64,000 nt of DNA, taken from the NCBI GenBank assembly GCA_016875405.1, contig VGRJ01000002.1, positions 108,360-172,359 on the forward strand, written 5' to 3'. Every line of letters begins with the position of its first letter. Within the stretch, counting starts at the first letter, position 1. The DNA comes from Deltaproteobacteria bacterium. GTDB taxonomy: Bacteria > Myxococcota_A > Polyangia > Polyangiales > Polyangiaceae. A program made the position numbers and the translations under genes. The notes under the pieces are model-generated. The model worked only from the letters and a program-made list of their open reading frames with translations, had not been told where the DNA came from and ran no database searches. Positions 1 through 8,681 of the stretch are shown piece after piece.

Positions 1-313
1 CTCGTCGCTCTTCTACGTGGCGTCGCTCACGCTGTTGCTGCACGGCGAGGGTCCGCTTCATCGCGCGTTCGCGCACCGCGGGTTCCTCTTGTTCGGGACG
101 CTCGGCTACGGCGCCTACCTCGTCCACATCCCGGTGTTCGACCGCCTCGTCATCCCGTTCTTGAGGCTCTTTACGGCGCTCCACTGGTCCTTCTTCACCG
201 TCTGGAGCGTGGGCCTCCTCGGGATGGTGGGCCTCTCGTTCGGCGTCGCGTACCTACTGCACATCCTCGTCGAGAAGCCCGCGCTGCTCCTGCGCGATCG
301 ACTCCTGCCGTGA
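1..313 (+). CDS. Acyltransferase 3 family membrane protein, C-terminal fragment
   Basis: The reading frame is open from the left edge (codons from base 2) to a TGA at 311-313, so only about the last 103 residues are present. What remains is two or three hydrophobic helices with a GYLVHIP-like pattern (GAYLVHIPVF) and a final helix followed by VEKPALLL. That pattern resembles the last helices of OafA/YrhL-type acyltransferases, which transfer acyl groups to sugars or lipids in the inner membrane. The catalytic His region would lie upstream, outside the window, so the family call rests on the tail only. The next gene starts in the stop codon (GTGA), which suggests translational coupling. Confidence 0.6.
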   Translation, partial: SSLFYVASLTLLLHGEGPLHRAFAHRGFLLFGTLGYGAYLVHIPVFDRLVIPFLRLFTALHWSFFTVWSVGLLGMVGLSFGVAYLLHILVEKPALLLRDRLLP

Positions 314-825
314 CGATAGCCCGCATGGGAAGCCCGCGACGCCCCACTCCACACGACGACGAGCGCGCCCGCGAACGTGAACTCCTCGCCGAGCTCGCTG
401 CCCTCTACCGCGACGTCGACGCCGCTTACGCCGACACGCGCTGCCCGACCAGCACCGAGTGCTGCCGCTTTGGCATCACCGGGCGCGAGCCGTACGTCAC
501 CTCGCTCGAGCTCGCCGCGCTCCGACGGGCGGTGGCGGCCCGCGGTGGCGCGCTCCACCCGAAGCGACGCGCCCTGCCCCTCCTCGGCGGAGACACCGCG
601 AGCGAGCGGACGTGCCCGATGCTCGACGCGGCGGGCCGGTGCTCGGTTTACGACGCGCGCCCGCTCGGCTGCCGGAGCTTCTTCTGCGAGCGGGCCGAGA
701 CCGAGGGGAGACCGGTGACGCGCGGAGAGCTCGCGGCCTTCGTCCGTCGCGTGCAAGAGCTGGCCGCACGCCACCAGCGCGACGGTGAACGAGGCCGCCC
801 TCTCACGCGCGCCCTCGAAGACTGA
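310..825 (+). CDS. YkgJ-like cysteine cluster protein (small form)
   Basis: This 171-residue protein contains a cysteine pattern typical of the YkgJ family, proposed to bind zinc or an iron-sulfur cluster: CPTSTECC near residue 45, TCPML near 98, CSVY near 108 and PLGCRSFFC near 116. No enzymatic role is established for the family. The GTG at 310 overlaps the preceding stop by four bases; an ATG at 325 is an alternative start. A second, much larger protein with the same cluster is encoded at 33928-35391. The gene converges on rel with a 12-base gap, so there is little room for separate terminators. Confidence 0.8.
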   Translation: MTIARMGSPRRPTPHDDERARERELLAELAALYRDVDAAYADTRCPTSTECCRFGITGREPYVTSLELAALRRAVAARGGALHPKRRALPLLGGDTASERTCPMLDAAGRCSVYDARPLGCRSFFCERAETEGRPVTRGELAAFVRRVQELAARHQRDGERGRPLTRALED

Positions 826-837
826 CGTACGCGCGAC

Positions 838-3024
838 TCAGGTTCGGGAGACGTCGACGACGCCCTCGACCTTCGCGAGGCGCTTCATCACGCCCTTCAG
901 CTGAGCGAGATCTGCGCAGAGGAACGTGAACAGATTCTCTGCGCGGCCGTCTTCGCCCGCGCGACATGCCGCCTCGCTGATGTTGATGCCCGCGCCGTGA
1001 AAGGTCTGCCCGACCGTGGCGAGGATACCGGGGCGGTTCGCGGTCGTGACCTTGAGCTGGACCATGCGATTGATCTTCGCCTTGGGGTCCCACGATACGG
1101 CGACGCGGCGCTCGGGGTCGGTCTCGAACGCGCGCTCGCAGGTCTTTCGGTGCACGGTGACGCCGCGGCCCCGCGTCATGAACCCGATGATCTCGTCGCC
1201 GGGGAGCGGGTTGCAGCACTTCGTGTAGCGGACGAGGACGTCGTCGACGCCGTTCAGGAGCACGCCGTGCGAGTTGCGGCCCGTCACCTTTCGCACGAAC
1301 GCCTCGATCCGACCTTCGCGGAGCGAGGCCGGAGGCAGGCTGCGTCGTGAGCTCTCGGGGGCGAGCGGCGCGAGCGCGTCGACCACGTCGCTCGTCTTCA
1401 GCTTGCCGTAGCCGACGTGGACGTAGACGTCGTCGAGCTGCTCGTAGCCGAGCGCGTCGCAGAGCCGGCGAGCGTCCTCCGAGGAGTGCTCGAGCTTGCC
1501 GAGGCTTATGTCTGCCTCGTGCAGAGCCTTCTCCAAGAGGTCGTGGCCGAGCTTCATCGACTTCTCGCGTTGCGTCGTGCGAAGGTAGCCGCGAATGCGT
1601 CCGCGCGCCTTGGCGGTGAGCGCCCACTCGAGCCACTCCTTGTGCGGCCGCTGATCGGGGCTCGTCAGCACCTCGACGAGGTCGCCGTTGCGGAGCTTGT
1701 ACGAGAGCTGCGCGATGCCGCCGTTGATCCGCGCGCCGGTACAGCGGTCTCCGAGATCGGTGTGGATCGAGTACGCGAAATCGATCGGCGTCGAGCCGCG
1801 AGGAAACGCCCGCACATCGCCCTTCGGCGTGAAGACGTACACCTCGTCCTGAAAGAGATCGATCTTCACGCTCTCGAGGAACTCGGTCGGATCTTTGAGC
1901 TGATCCTGCGACTCCACGAGCTGCCGAAGCCAGGTGAACTGCGCGGCGGCCCTCGGATCGAGCCCGCCGGACGCCCCCGCCCCAAGACGCCAGTGGGCCG
2001 CGACCCCTCGCTCGGCCACGCCATGCATCTCGGTCGTGCGGATCTGCACCTCGATGCGCTGGTGCGACGGGCCGAACACCGTCGTGTGGAGCGACTGGTA
2101 CATGTTCGGCTTCGGAAGCGCGATGTAGTCCTTGAAGCGACCGGGGACCGGCGTCCAGAGCGAGTGGATGACGCCGAGGGCCGCGTAGCAGTCGGCGACG
2201 GACTCCATCACCACCTGAACGGCGGTGAGGTCGTGCACCTGATCGTAGGTGCACTGCCGCTCATGCATCTTGCGCCAGACGGAGTAGAGGTGCTTCGAGC
2301 GCCCCTCGACCCGACAGGCGAAGCCCTGCTGACCGAGCTTCTGCGTGAGGGCCTGGCGGACCCGCAGGATCCCCGCGTCGCGTTCGCCGGCGGTCGAAAC
2401 GGCGGACCGCTCCAGGTCGGCGAACACGTCGGGGTAGAGGTGCTTGAACGAGAGGTCCTGCAGCTCATTCCGAAACGACGCGAGGCCGAGGCGGTTCGCG
2501 AGCGGAGCGTAGATGTCCATCGTCTCGCGGGCGATGCGCTCCTTCCCTTCGTCGCTCATGTGGTCGAGCGTACGCATGTTGTCGAGGCGGTCGCAGAGCT
2601 TGACCACGAGCACGCGGAGGTCGCGGCTCATCGCGACGATGAGCTTGCGGAAGCTCTCGGCGGTGCGGTCTTGCTTCGAGATAAAATTGATCTTCGAGAG
2701 CTTCGTCACACCGTCGACCAGGAACGCAACGTCCGCGCCGAACTCGCGCTCGATGTCGGCATCGGTGACGTCGGTGTCCTCGACGACGTCGTGGAGCAGC
2801 GCGGCACAGACGCTCGCGACGTCGAGCCGCATGTCGGCGATGATCGACGCGACGCTGACCGGGTGGATGAAATAGGGGTCCCCGCTCTTGCGCTTCTGGC
2901 CCTCGTGCGCGAGCTCCGAGTACGCGTACGCGCGACGAACCATCTCGACGTCACCGCTCGGGTGATACGACCGAACCTTTTCCGCCAGCTCGCCCGCAGA
3001 TAGCACCACGAGAAATGCTAGCAC
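838..3024 (-). CDS. rel: Bifunctional (p)ppGpp synthetase/hydrolase (Rel/SpoT type)
   Basis: This long RSH protein (about 728 residues) controls the stringent-response alarmone. Domains in order are an N-terminal HD hydrolase domain (HD at residues 78-79 in LLHDVVEDT), a synthetase domain, a TGS domain (about 405-465, starting FTPKGD) and a C-terminal ACT domain (from about 655, NRPGILATVGQ). The synthetase domain has RFKD at 296-299 rather than the ExDD of monofunctional RelA, followed by YQSLHT and EVQIRT. Intact HD plus RFKD predicts both hydrolysis and synthesis. The longest start is GTG at 3024, but GTG codons at 3009 and 3006 fit the usual N-terminus better. It is divergent from the hemW-like gene across about 200 bases. 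Confidence 0.95.
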   Translation of the reverse strand: MLAFLVVLSAGELAEKVRSYHPSGDVEMVRRAYAYSELAHEGQKRKSGDPYFIHPVSVASIIADMRLDVASVCAALLHDVVEDTDVTDADIEREFGADVAFLVDGVTKLSKINFISKQDRTAESFRKLIVAMSRDLRVLVVKLCDRLDNMRTLDHMSDEGKERIARETMDIYAPLANRLGLASFRNELQDLSFKHLYPDVFADLERSAVSTAGERDAGILRVRQALTQKLGQQGFACRVEGRSKHLYSVWRKMHERQCTYDQVHDLTAVQVVMESVADCYAALGVIHSLWTPVPGRFKDYIALPKPNMYQSLHTTVFGPSHQRIEVQIRTTEMHGVAERGVAAHWRLGAGASGGLDPRAAAQFTWLRQLVESQDQLKDPTEFLESVKIDLFQDEVYVFTPKGDVRAFPRGSTPIDFAYSIHTDLGDRCTGARINGGIAQLSYKLRNGDLVEVLTSPDQRPHKEWLEWALTAKARGRIRGYLRTTQREKSMKLGHDLLEKALHEADISLGKLEHSSEDARRLCDALGYEQLDDVYVHVGYGKLKTSDVVDALAPLAPESSRRSLPPASLREGRIEAFVRKVTGRNSHGVLLNGVDDVLVRYTKCCNPLPGDEIIGFMTRGRGVTVHRKTCERAFETDPERRVAVSWDPKAKINRMVQLKVTTANRPGILATVGQTFHGAGINISEAACRAGEDGRAENLFTFLCADLAQLKGVMKRLAKVEGVVDVSRT

Positions 3025-3220
3025 CCCGCCAAGGTGAACCGCAATTTGCTCGCCTCGCAGCAGGCCGCTCCTGCGTCATCCGCGACGGCTCGCGCGGCCC
3101 CGACGCACAGACGCGTGACGGAGCGCCCGTATCGTGGCAGGGAATTGCGGTGAGCCTACGCCCGAGCCACGTCACGGTGACCGCGCCCAGCTGCTCGGCG
3201 CGCCGCCGAACGGTCGCGCG

Positions 3221-4396
3221 ATGAAGCCCGTCGGCGTCTACGTGCACTTCCCGTGGTGCCTGAAGAAGTGCCCCTACTGCGACTTCGCGTCGTTCGAGCG
3301 GGCGCGCGACGACATCGATCATCGGGGTTATGCCGACGCCGTGATCGCCGAGCTCGACGCGCGGAGCGACGACTACCGCGGCCGCCTCGAGACGATCTTC
3401 GTCGGCGGGGGGACGCCCTCGCTCTGGGAGCCGGAGGAGCTCGGCCGAGTGCTCACCGCGATCCTCGAGCGGGCCGAGGCGCGCTCGTCGAGTGGGGTCG
3501 AGATCACGGTCGAGTGCAACCCGAGCTCGCTCGACGACGAGAGCGCGCGCGGGCTCGCGTGCGCCGGAGCAAACCGCATGAGCGTCGGGGTCCAAGGTCT
3601 CGACCAAGCCAGACTCGAGTTCCTCGGGCGGCTCCACGATCCAGGCGGTGCGCTAGCCGCGGTCCGCGCGGCGCTCGCCGCGGGCGTGCGGGTCAACGCC
3701 GACCTGATGATCGGCATCGCCACGGGCTTCGACGAGACTCGGCACCAGACGCCCGACGAGGCGGTCGCCGAGGCGCTCACGGTGACGGACCTCGGGGTCG
3801 GGCACGTGTCTGCGTATCAGCTCACCGTCGAGGCAAAGACGCGGTTCGGTGAGCTCGATCGACGCGGTCATCTCCCGCTCGTCGGTGATGATCGCATGGC
3901 CGCGACCTTCCTCGCCACGAGCCGCGCGCTCGAAGCCCGGGGCTTCGAGCACTACGAGATCTCGAACTTCGCGAAGCCCGGAGAGCGGTCGCGGCACAAC
4001 GTCGGTTACTGGCTCGGGCACGACTACCTGGGGCTCGGCTGCGCGGCGTACGGGACCGTGACGCGCGGTGCCTCTGCCCTCCGCTACCGGAACGCGCCGA
4101 ACCCCGAGCGCTACCTCGCGCGCATCGCGGCGCGCGAGTTCGAGCCCCACGAGGCCGAGGAGCTCGACGCCGAGGCGAGGCTCCGCGAGCGGATCATGCT
4201 GGGCCTTCGACTGCGCGAAGGCCTCGACCTCGAGGCTGCGGCCGAGGAGGTGGGCGCCGAAGCGTGGCCGCGAGAGCGTGTACGGGCGACGCGCGAGCTC
4301 GTAAGTCGCGGGAGGCTCGTGCATGATGGCTCTCGGCTGCGAATTCCACGCGAAGCTTGGCTTTTTACGGACGGAACGGCGGCCGCGCTGTTTTGA
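3221..4396 (+). CDS. hemW: HemW-like radical SAM protein (coproporphyrinogen III oxidase-like, heme chaperone)
   Basis: This 391-residue radical SAM protein opens with YVHFPWC and has the CxxxCxxC cluster motif at C13, C17 and C20 (CLKKCPYC), followed by DF, which is typical of HemN/HemW proteins. A GGGTPS glycine-rich motif follows near residue 63. The short length and lack of an N-terminal extension favour HemW, a heme chaperone, over true HemN (inference from family pattern). The frame extends upstream to 3134, but ATG 3221 places the conserved start correctly. The following gene begins 20 bases downstream and may be co-transcribed. Confidence 0.85.
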   Translation: MKPVGVYVHFPWCLKKCPYCDFASFERARDDIDHRGYADAVIAELDARSDDYRGRLETIFVGGGTPSLWEPEELGRVLTAILERAEARSSSGVEITVECNPSSLDDESARGLACAGANRMSVGVQGLDQARLEFLGRLHDPGGALAAVRAALAAGVRVNADLMIGIATGFDETRHQTPDEAVAEALTVTDLGVGHVSAYQLTVEAKTRFGELDRRGHLPLVGDDRMAATFLATSRALEARGFEHYEISNFAKPGERSRHNVGYWLGHDYLGLGCAAYGTVTRGASALRYRNAPNPERYLARIAAREFEPHEAEELDAEARLRERIMLGLRLREGLDLEAAAEEVGAEAWPRERVRATRELVSRGRLVHDGSRLRIPREAWLFTDGTAAALF

Positions 4397-4416
4397 AGCC
4401 CACGAGGGAATGTCTC

Positions 4417-5127
4417 ATGCCTCTCCCTGACGAACTCACCTCTCTCCTTGGGGGCGCGGCCTCCGTGACGCACCACGTCGCGCTTCGTTCGGGGCTTGGC
4501 TCCGTGCTCGGGGAGTCGCACCTCGTCCTCGGAGGGCGCCTGCGCGTGTTTGGGAAGGACTCGCTGTTTGCGCCGATGGTCGAGCTCGCGGACGTCTCGA
4601 GCGCGCGCCTCGAGCGCTCTTCGCTTCGACAAGAGTTCGTGCTCGTCCATCGCGACGGGACGACGACGATCGAGGTCGACTACGGGGAGACCAAGGCCGT
4701 CGTCGCGCTGCTAGCGGCGCTCGACTCGGCGGCTGCGACCGATGCTCAGACGACGCATGAGGCTCCCTCGGGACAACGCCCGGGCAACGACGTTGACACG
4801 AGCGACGACGCGCTCCGCGTGGCACGCGCGCGCCTCCTCGGCTGGCTCGCCTCGAACCCGCCCCTCCGACGGTCGCGCTCGACGCTCGTGGCGCTCTTCG
4901 AGAAACGACGGCGCAAGCTCGCGCCCCTCGCCCCATCGAATCGCGTCCTGGAGTCGCGCACGTTCGCCTCGGGCCCGTCCCCGCACGACGCCCCGCCGCG
5001 GGCCGTGCATCGTCCGACGAGCACCGCTGACCCGGGCACGTCGATCCTCCCTTGGCTCGTGCTCGTCGCGCTGGTGCTCGCGGGCCTGACGGGTGCAGCG
5101 CTCGTAGGCGTCCTCGCGAGCAAGTGA
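4417..5127 (+). CDS. Hypothetical protein with C-terminal membrane anchor
   Basis: I do not recognise a family. From ATG 4417 the protein has 236 residues. The first 100 or so look like a compact beta-rich domain (repeated short Val/Leu strands such as LRVFGKDSLF and EFVLVHRDGTTTIEVDY). A variable charged linker rich in Arg, Pro and Ser follows. The protein ends in one strong hydrophobic segment (LPWLVLVALVLAGLTGAALVG) just before the C-terminus, so it is probably tail-anchored with its bulk in the cytoplasm. It follows hemW by 20 bases in the same direction. Confidence 0.6.
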   Translation: MPLPDELTSLLGGAASVTHHVALRSGLGSVLGESHLVLGGRLRVFGKDSLFAPMVELADVSSARLERSSLRQEFVLVHRDGTTTIEVDYGETKAVVALLAALDSAAATDAQTTHEAPSGQRPGNDVDTSDDALRVARARLLGWLASNPPLRRSRSTLVALFEKRRRKLAPLAPSNRVLESRTFASGPSPHDAPPRAVHRPTSTADPGTSILPWLVLVALVLAGLTGAALVGVLASK

Positions 5128-5197
5128 CGCGCGGCGAAGCGGCACCTTCGAGCGACGAGGCCGTCGGTGCGTCTCGCTCATCCGAGCGGAGCAGACC

Positions 5198-5845
5198 TCA
5201 GCGCGCGCGCTTCGCGACGTCGCGGTAGCTTCGGAAGACGTAGTCCCAAAGCGGCTGCGACACGCCCCAGAGGCCCTCGACCCCCGCGTGATGGTGCACC
5301 ATGTGGTAGCGCTTCAGGTATTTCCCGACTGCGCTGCGAGCGGGCAAATGGTGGGTGAAGTAGTGAAGCCCATCGTAGACGAGGTAGCCACCGCCGAAAC
5401 CGACGAAGAGTCCGAGCGCCACGTCTCGCGGGAGGAGCGCGTCCATCGCGAGAAAGAAGACGAGCCCGACCGGGATGCTGACGCCGAGCGGAAAAACGAG
5501 CCGCTGCGGGTCCTGCGGGAAGTCGTGGTGCACGCCGTGGAAGATGAAGTGGAAGCGCCGCTGCCACGGCTTTCCCTCGATCCAGTGGAACACGAAGCGA
5601 TGCAAGAGGTACTCGGTCAGCGACCACGCCACCCAGCCGCCCAACACGAGCAGCGCGAGGCGCGTCGGCGCGACGCCCGACCACAGCTCGTAGCCGACCA
5701 GCCCGAGCAGGGCCGGCACCCAGAAGGCCGCGGGCGACAGCGGGTGGATGCGCGAGAAGAACTCGATGAGAGGCGTCTCGAACATCCGACAAGTGGTCGG
5801 CTTCGAGGCCTTCGGCTCGAGCGCGCTAGGCATGGCCGAGGGCAT
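5198..5845 (-). CDS. Fatty acid hydroxylase / sterol desaturase family membrane protein
   Basis: This 215-residue integral membrane protein has the histidine clusters of the di-iron fatty acid hydroxylase superfamily: HRFVFH, FHGVHH, HYFTHH and HMVHHH, interspersed with four hydrophobic segments. The order and spacing resemble Scs7/FA2H-type fatty acid 2-hydroxylases, which hydroxylate sphingolipid or other acyl chains. Sphingolipids are known in some myxobacteria, so a sphingolipid or 2-hydroxy fatty acid role is a reasonable inference, not shown here. Starts at 5845, 5833 or 5785 (MFETPLIEFF) are all possible; the last removes an unconserved leader. It converges on the upstream plus-strand gene. 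Confidence 0.85.
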   Translation of the reverse strand: MPSAMPSALEPKASKPTTCRMFETPLIEFFSRIHPLSPAAFWVPALLGLVGYELWSGVAPTRLALLVLGGWVAWSLTEYLLHRFVFHWIEGKPWQRRFHFIFHGVHHDFPQDPQRLVFPLGVSIPVGLVFFLAMDALLPRDVALGLFVGFGGGYLVYDGLHYFTHHLPARSAVGKYLKRYHMVHHHAGVEGLWGVSQPLWDYVFRSYRDVAKRAR

Positions 5846-5930
5846 ACCTCATCGCGCTGAAAGCGTCGACCTTCGGGTCCTATCAACGCGTTCACTTGAC
5901 AGAAGACCGCCGGCGATTCTTGATCGCGCC

Positions 5931-6323
5931 ATGCGCTGCAACCCTGCCCTCGTCGCGTCGTCGCTCCTCGCCTCGCTCCTCGTCGCCTGCTCGGGGGGCT
6001 CGGCCAACGCCCCTGCGCGGGAGCCGGAGCCGACCATGACCGCGAGCGAACCGGAGGCGCCCGCGGCGAAGGCGGTGTGGGCGACCATCGAGGTGCTGTC
6101 GAGCCCCGCTGGGATGGAGGTGCTGCTCGACGGAAACGCCGTGGGCAAGACGCCGGTCACCCTCGACAAGGTTGCGCCCGGCTCACACGACATCACCTAC
6201 AAGGACGTCGCCAACGGGGACGCGACCTACACGTTGGAGGTCGGCGAAGGCGAATACAAGACGCAGAAGCACAACATCGTGCCGCGCGCCGATCGCGCAG
6301 CGCCCGCCAACGCTCGTCAGTAG
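5931..6323 (+). CDS. PEGA-domain lipoprotein
   Basis: From ATG 5931 this is a 130-residue secreted lipoprotein. It has a short signal peptide ending in the lipobox LVAC (Cys20), a Pro/Glu/Ala linker, and one PEGA domain (about residues 50-105: VEVLSSPAG-type opening, LLDG, GKTPVTL and a PGSHDITY-like turn). PEGA domains are small beta domains common in surface and periplasmic proteins, often linked to kinases in myxobacteria. The frame continues 183 bases further upstream, but only the ATG at 5931 gives a signal peptide. Its partner is unknown. Confidence 0.75.
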   Translation: MRCNPALVASSLLASLLVACSGGSANAPAREPEPTMTASEPEAPAAKAVWATIEVLSSPAGMEVLLDGNAVGKTPVTLDKVAPGSHDITYKDVANGDATYTLEVGEGEYKTQKHNIVPRADRAAPANARQ

Positions 6324-6428
6324 GCGCCCTCGACGGGGCCCCTGGGCCTCCTCACGGAGCATCTCCGCGCGTCGTAAGAGGAGCCCCGAGAACTCTGCGT
6401 CGCGGCCGCGATGGTACGCATGTGGAGG

Positions 6429-6448
6429 CGCCCCCTTGCCTCGGGGCG
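6429..6448. terminator. Candidate hairpin between convergent genes
   Basis: A six-base perfect stem (CGCCCC at 6429-6434 with GGGGCG at 6443-6448, eight-base loop) lies between the 3' ends of the PEGA lipoprotein and the MerR-TPR gene. There is no T-run, so intrinsic termination is uncertain. Confidence 0.25.
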
Positions 6449-6474
6449 GCGTCGCTCGCGTCGCTGCGCGGCAC

Positions 6475-7479
6475 TCAGCGTCGCAGGTGCTGGCGCGCGA
6501 TCTCGGCCCAGGTGCCGGTCGGCTCGATGTCGAGGTAGCGCTGCCACGCGACGCGCGCCGGCTCACGTCGGCCGGCCTGCTCGAGCGCCATCGCAAGGTT
6601 GAAGTAGGCGTCCGCGAAGCGGGGGTCGCTCTCGATGGCGCCACGGAAGAAGGCGATCGCCTCGTCCGACTGCCCGCGGTGCATCATCATGTACCCGAGG
6701 TTGTATTGTGCCTCGGGCTGCGTCCGCTCGATGTCGAGGGCGGCCCGGTACATCTGCTCGGCTTGCACCTCGTCGCCGCGGCGGAAGCGGATGTTGCCGA
6801 GGTTCGTGTAGACGATCGCGAGCCACGGATCGTACTTGAGCGCCCTGCGGTAGAGCTGCTCGGCCTGGTCCATCGTGTCCGGGTCCTCGTCGAGCTGGCT
6901 CGCTTCGAGGTAGAGCTCGTACGCGATGCGAGCGCGATCGCGCCCGGCGGTTGGGCGGAGCACCCGAACGACTTCTTCGTGCAGCTGGCGCACTTCGAAG
7001 TCGAGGACCATCTGGCCCGTCAGCGGCTCGAAGGCGCCCTGGTCACTCCGAACGACCACCTGGCGACCGTCGGAGGCGATGCGCAGCTCCGAGAGCGGAC
7101 GGACGACCTTGGGAAGGATCTCGCGGATGCGACGGATCGAGCGCGCCACGTCTCGGATCCGAACACGGCCCTCGAGCAGGTCGCGCGCGGCGCGTAGGGC
7201 GATGAGGTCGCTGAAGGTGTACGCGCGGCGCCCCTTGCGGCGGCCGGTCGGCGCCACGATGCCAGCGCGATCGAGCGCGCGGAGTTTGTTGCGCGTGAGC
7301 CCGAGGAGGCGAGCGACCTCGGTCTGCGTGTAGACGTCCGAGACGGGCTCGCGATGACTCGGCTCGGGGAGCGGCGTGAGATCCTCGGCCTCGAGCTCCG
7401 CATCCGAAATGCGTCCGCCGCCAGGTCCGAAGGCGACGCGGATCACCTTCGAGTCTTTGGGGCGGTTCTTCTGGGCCAT
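6475..7479 (-). CDS. MerR-type HTH regulator fused to TPR repeats
   Basis: This protein of about 334 residues starts at ATG 7479. Residues about 50-120 form a MerR-like winged helix (YTQTEVARLLGLTRNKLRALDRAGIV, then RRAYTFSDLIALRAARDL). The C-terminal half has at least three TPR motifs (AEQLYRRALKYDPW, AEQMYRAALDIERTQPEAQYNLGYM, EAIAFFRGAIESDPRFADAYFNLAMAL). MerR HTHs bind operator DNA and TPRs bind proteins, so this is probably a regulator controlled by protein interaction rather than a small ligand (inference). The two domains are separated by about 80 residues with no recognised ligand pocket. It could belong to a myxobacterial-type MerR-TPR family. Confidence 0.8.
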   Translation of the reverse strand: MAQKNRPKDSKVIRVAFGPGGGRISDAELEAEDLTPLPEPSHREPVSDVYTQTEVARLLGLTRNKLRALDRAGIVAPTGRRKGRRAYTFSDLIALRAARDLLEGRVRIRDVARSIRRIREILPKVVRPLSELRIASDGRQVVVRSDQGAFEPLTGQMVLDFEVRQLHEEVVRVLRPTAGRDRARIAYELYLEASQLDEDPDTMDQAEQLYRRALKYDPWLAIVYTNLGNIRFRRGDEVQAEQMYRAALDIERTQPEAQYNLGYMMMHRGQSDEAIAFFRGAIESDPRFADAYFNLAMALEQAGRREPARVAWQRYLDIEPTGTWAEIARQHLRR

Positions 7480-7656
7480 CGTGGTCCTCGGGGAAGACGC
7501 GTCGTCCATCACGTCGATTCGCGCGTCAAGGTCGCGTGATGCTCGATCGCACAGGCGAGCATCCTTCGACGGAATGGACTTGCGCTCGGACCTCGGATTG
7601 GTAAGTCCGCCCGCGAAGCCGCGCCCCCGTCACGCGCGCTCGCGTGAGCGATGAAC

Positions 7657-8223
7657 TCACTCGGGGAGGACGCGTTCGTGCAAACGCGCGACCTCGGCGC
7701 TCACGTCGACGTCGAAGGCGAGGCGCACTCCGTCCGGCCCCGCGAGCACGCGCGCGCTGATCTCGGCGTGCATGACGTTGAGGACGCCCCCGCAACGGAA
7801 CGAGGCCTCGCGACGCGCGATGCGTACGGCGCAGAGCCGAGCGTGCGGGTTCGCGAGGAGCGCCTGCGCGAGCTCCGTCGGAGGGACGTGCTCACGCGGC
7901 CCCACGCCCTCGAGGCGAGCGCGCACCGCGACCAGCGGGCAGCGCAGGCTTGTCGAGCCGTAATAGACGCGTCGCCCTGGACCGCCGGGTTCGACCGCAG
8001 GCTCGTCGGCGGCGTCGCCCTCGCTGAACGTGTCAGCCTCTTCGAAGAGCGCCGCGATCCAGGTCTCATGAATCGACCAGAGCGTGGACCGCCGCTCGGC
8101 GACGACGGCGCGTCCGTGAGCGAGCCCCACGAGCTCGTCGGCAGGGACACGCACCTTCGCGAGCCCTGGCCCCTCGCCGAGCAAGAACTGCGGACCTGAA
8201 CTACCGAGCCGCGTACGCTCCAC
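7657..8223 (-). CDS. Hypothetical protein
   Basis: This 188-residue soluble protein has no signal peptide or membrane segment and no family I recognise. It contains alternating strands and helices, a low-complexity acidic stretch near residue 70 (SEGDAADEPAVEPGGPG) and Cys residues in LRCPL and ARLCAV. The C-terminal 80 residues (ARREASFRCGG..., then VRLAFDVDVSAEV) look like a beta domain. The start is GTG 8223. It lies downstream of nothing on its strand for over 400 bases and is divergent from the small plus-strand gene at 8322. The 178 bases to the regulator at 7479 hold no gene I can support. Confidence 0.5.
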   Translation of the reverse strand: MERTRLGSSGPQFLLGEGPGLAKVRVPADELVGLAHGRAVVAERRSTLWSIHETWIAALFEEADTFSEGDAADEPAVEPGGPGRRVYYGSTSLRCPLVAVRARLEGVGPREHVPPTELAQALLANPHARLCAVRIARREASFRCGGVLNVMHAEISARVLAGPDGVRLAFDVDVSAEVARLHERVLPE

Positions 8224-8321
8224 GAGTCGATGGTTTCACCATCCGATCCGCCCGACCAACTCCGCGTCGGTTCCGGAGTGAACTTGGCCCCTCACCTCCG
8301 CGCGTGGGAGGGTCCGGCGTC

Positions 8322-8681
8322 ATGGGATACGCGGGCAAGGAGCGGCGACGCCGGTTCGTCTACCTCACGCGCAACACCGAGTACCACACGCAAGACGGGA
8401 TCTGCGTCGCGGTGCGCGACCGACGCACCGGGAAGTGGTCGGGGTCTCATCCCGCGGTCAAGCGGCGGATCGAGGGCGGCGTCCGCACGCTGACCAACGG
8501 CTGCGCCCTGCCTACGATGCACCCGCCGCAGGTCGGAGCCCCGATGTACTTCGTGCTCGCGACGGGCGAGGAGGACTCGCATCTCGTGACGAGCCGCATC
8601 GAGTCGATCGATCGGCCCGAGCAAGTAGACGCCTCGCGCTACCCGTCGATTCGCGCGCGTCGTGTCAGCGCCTCGCGATGA
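8322..8681 (+). CDS. Hypothetical small basic protein
   Basis: This is a 119-residue protein from ATG 8322, preceded by a purine-rich GGGAGG. A GTG at 8304 would add six residues. It is basic at the N-terminus (GKERRRRFVYLTRN) and has a Val/Ile-rich core that suggests a small beta domain. No family is recognised. Its 3' end overlaps the convergent rhodanese-E1 gene by 17 bases, so the two transcripts must be antisense to each other at their tails. Confidence 0.5.
   Translation: MGYAGKERRRRFVYLTRNTEYHTQDGICVAVRDRRTGKWSGSHPAVKRRIEGGVRTLTNGCALPTMHPPQVGAPMYFVLATGEEDSHLVTSRIESIDRPEQVDASRYPSIRARRVSASR

Noticed and set aside
803..2254. A 483-residue frame on the minus strand overlapping rel in another frame
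   Set aside because: Arg-rich and without domains; the rel frame has full motifs.
1417..3003. A 528-residue open frame on the plus strand opposite rel
   Set aside because: The strand is rich in Arg and Val with no recognisable motif, and it is antisense to a clear RSH gene; long antisense frames are expected in high-GC DNA.
3171..3181. An 11-bp odd palindrome (GTCAC-G-GTGAC) in the rel/hemW gap
   Set aside because: Short and not repeated; the chance occurrence in GC-rich DNA is too high for a regulatory call.
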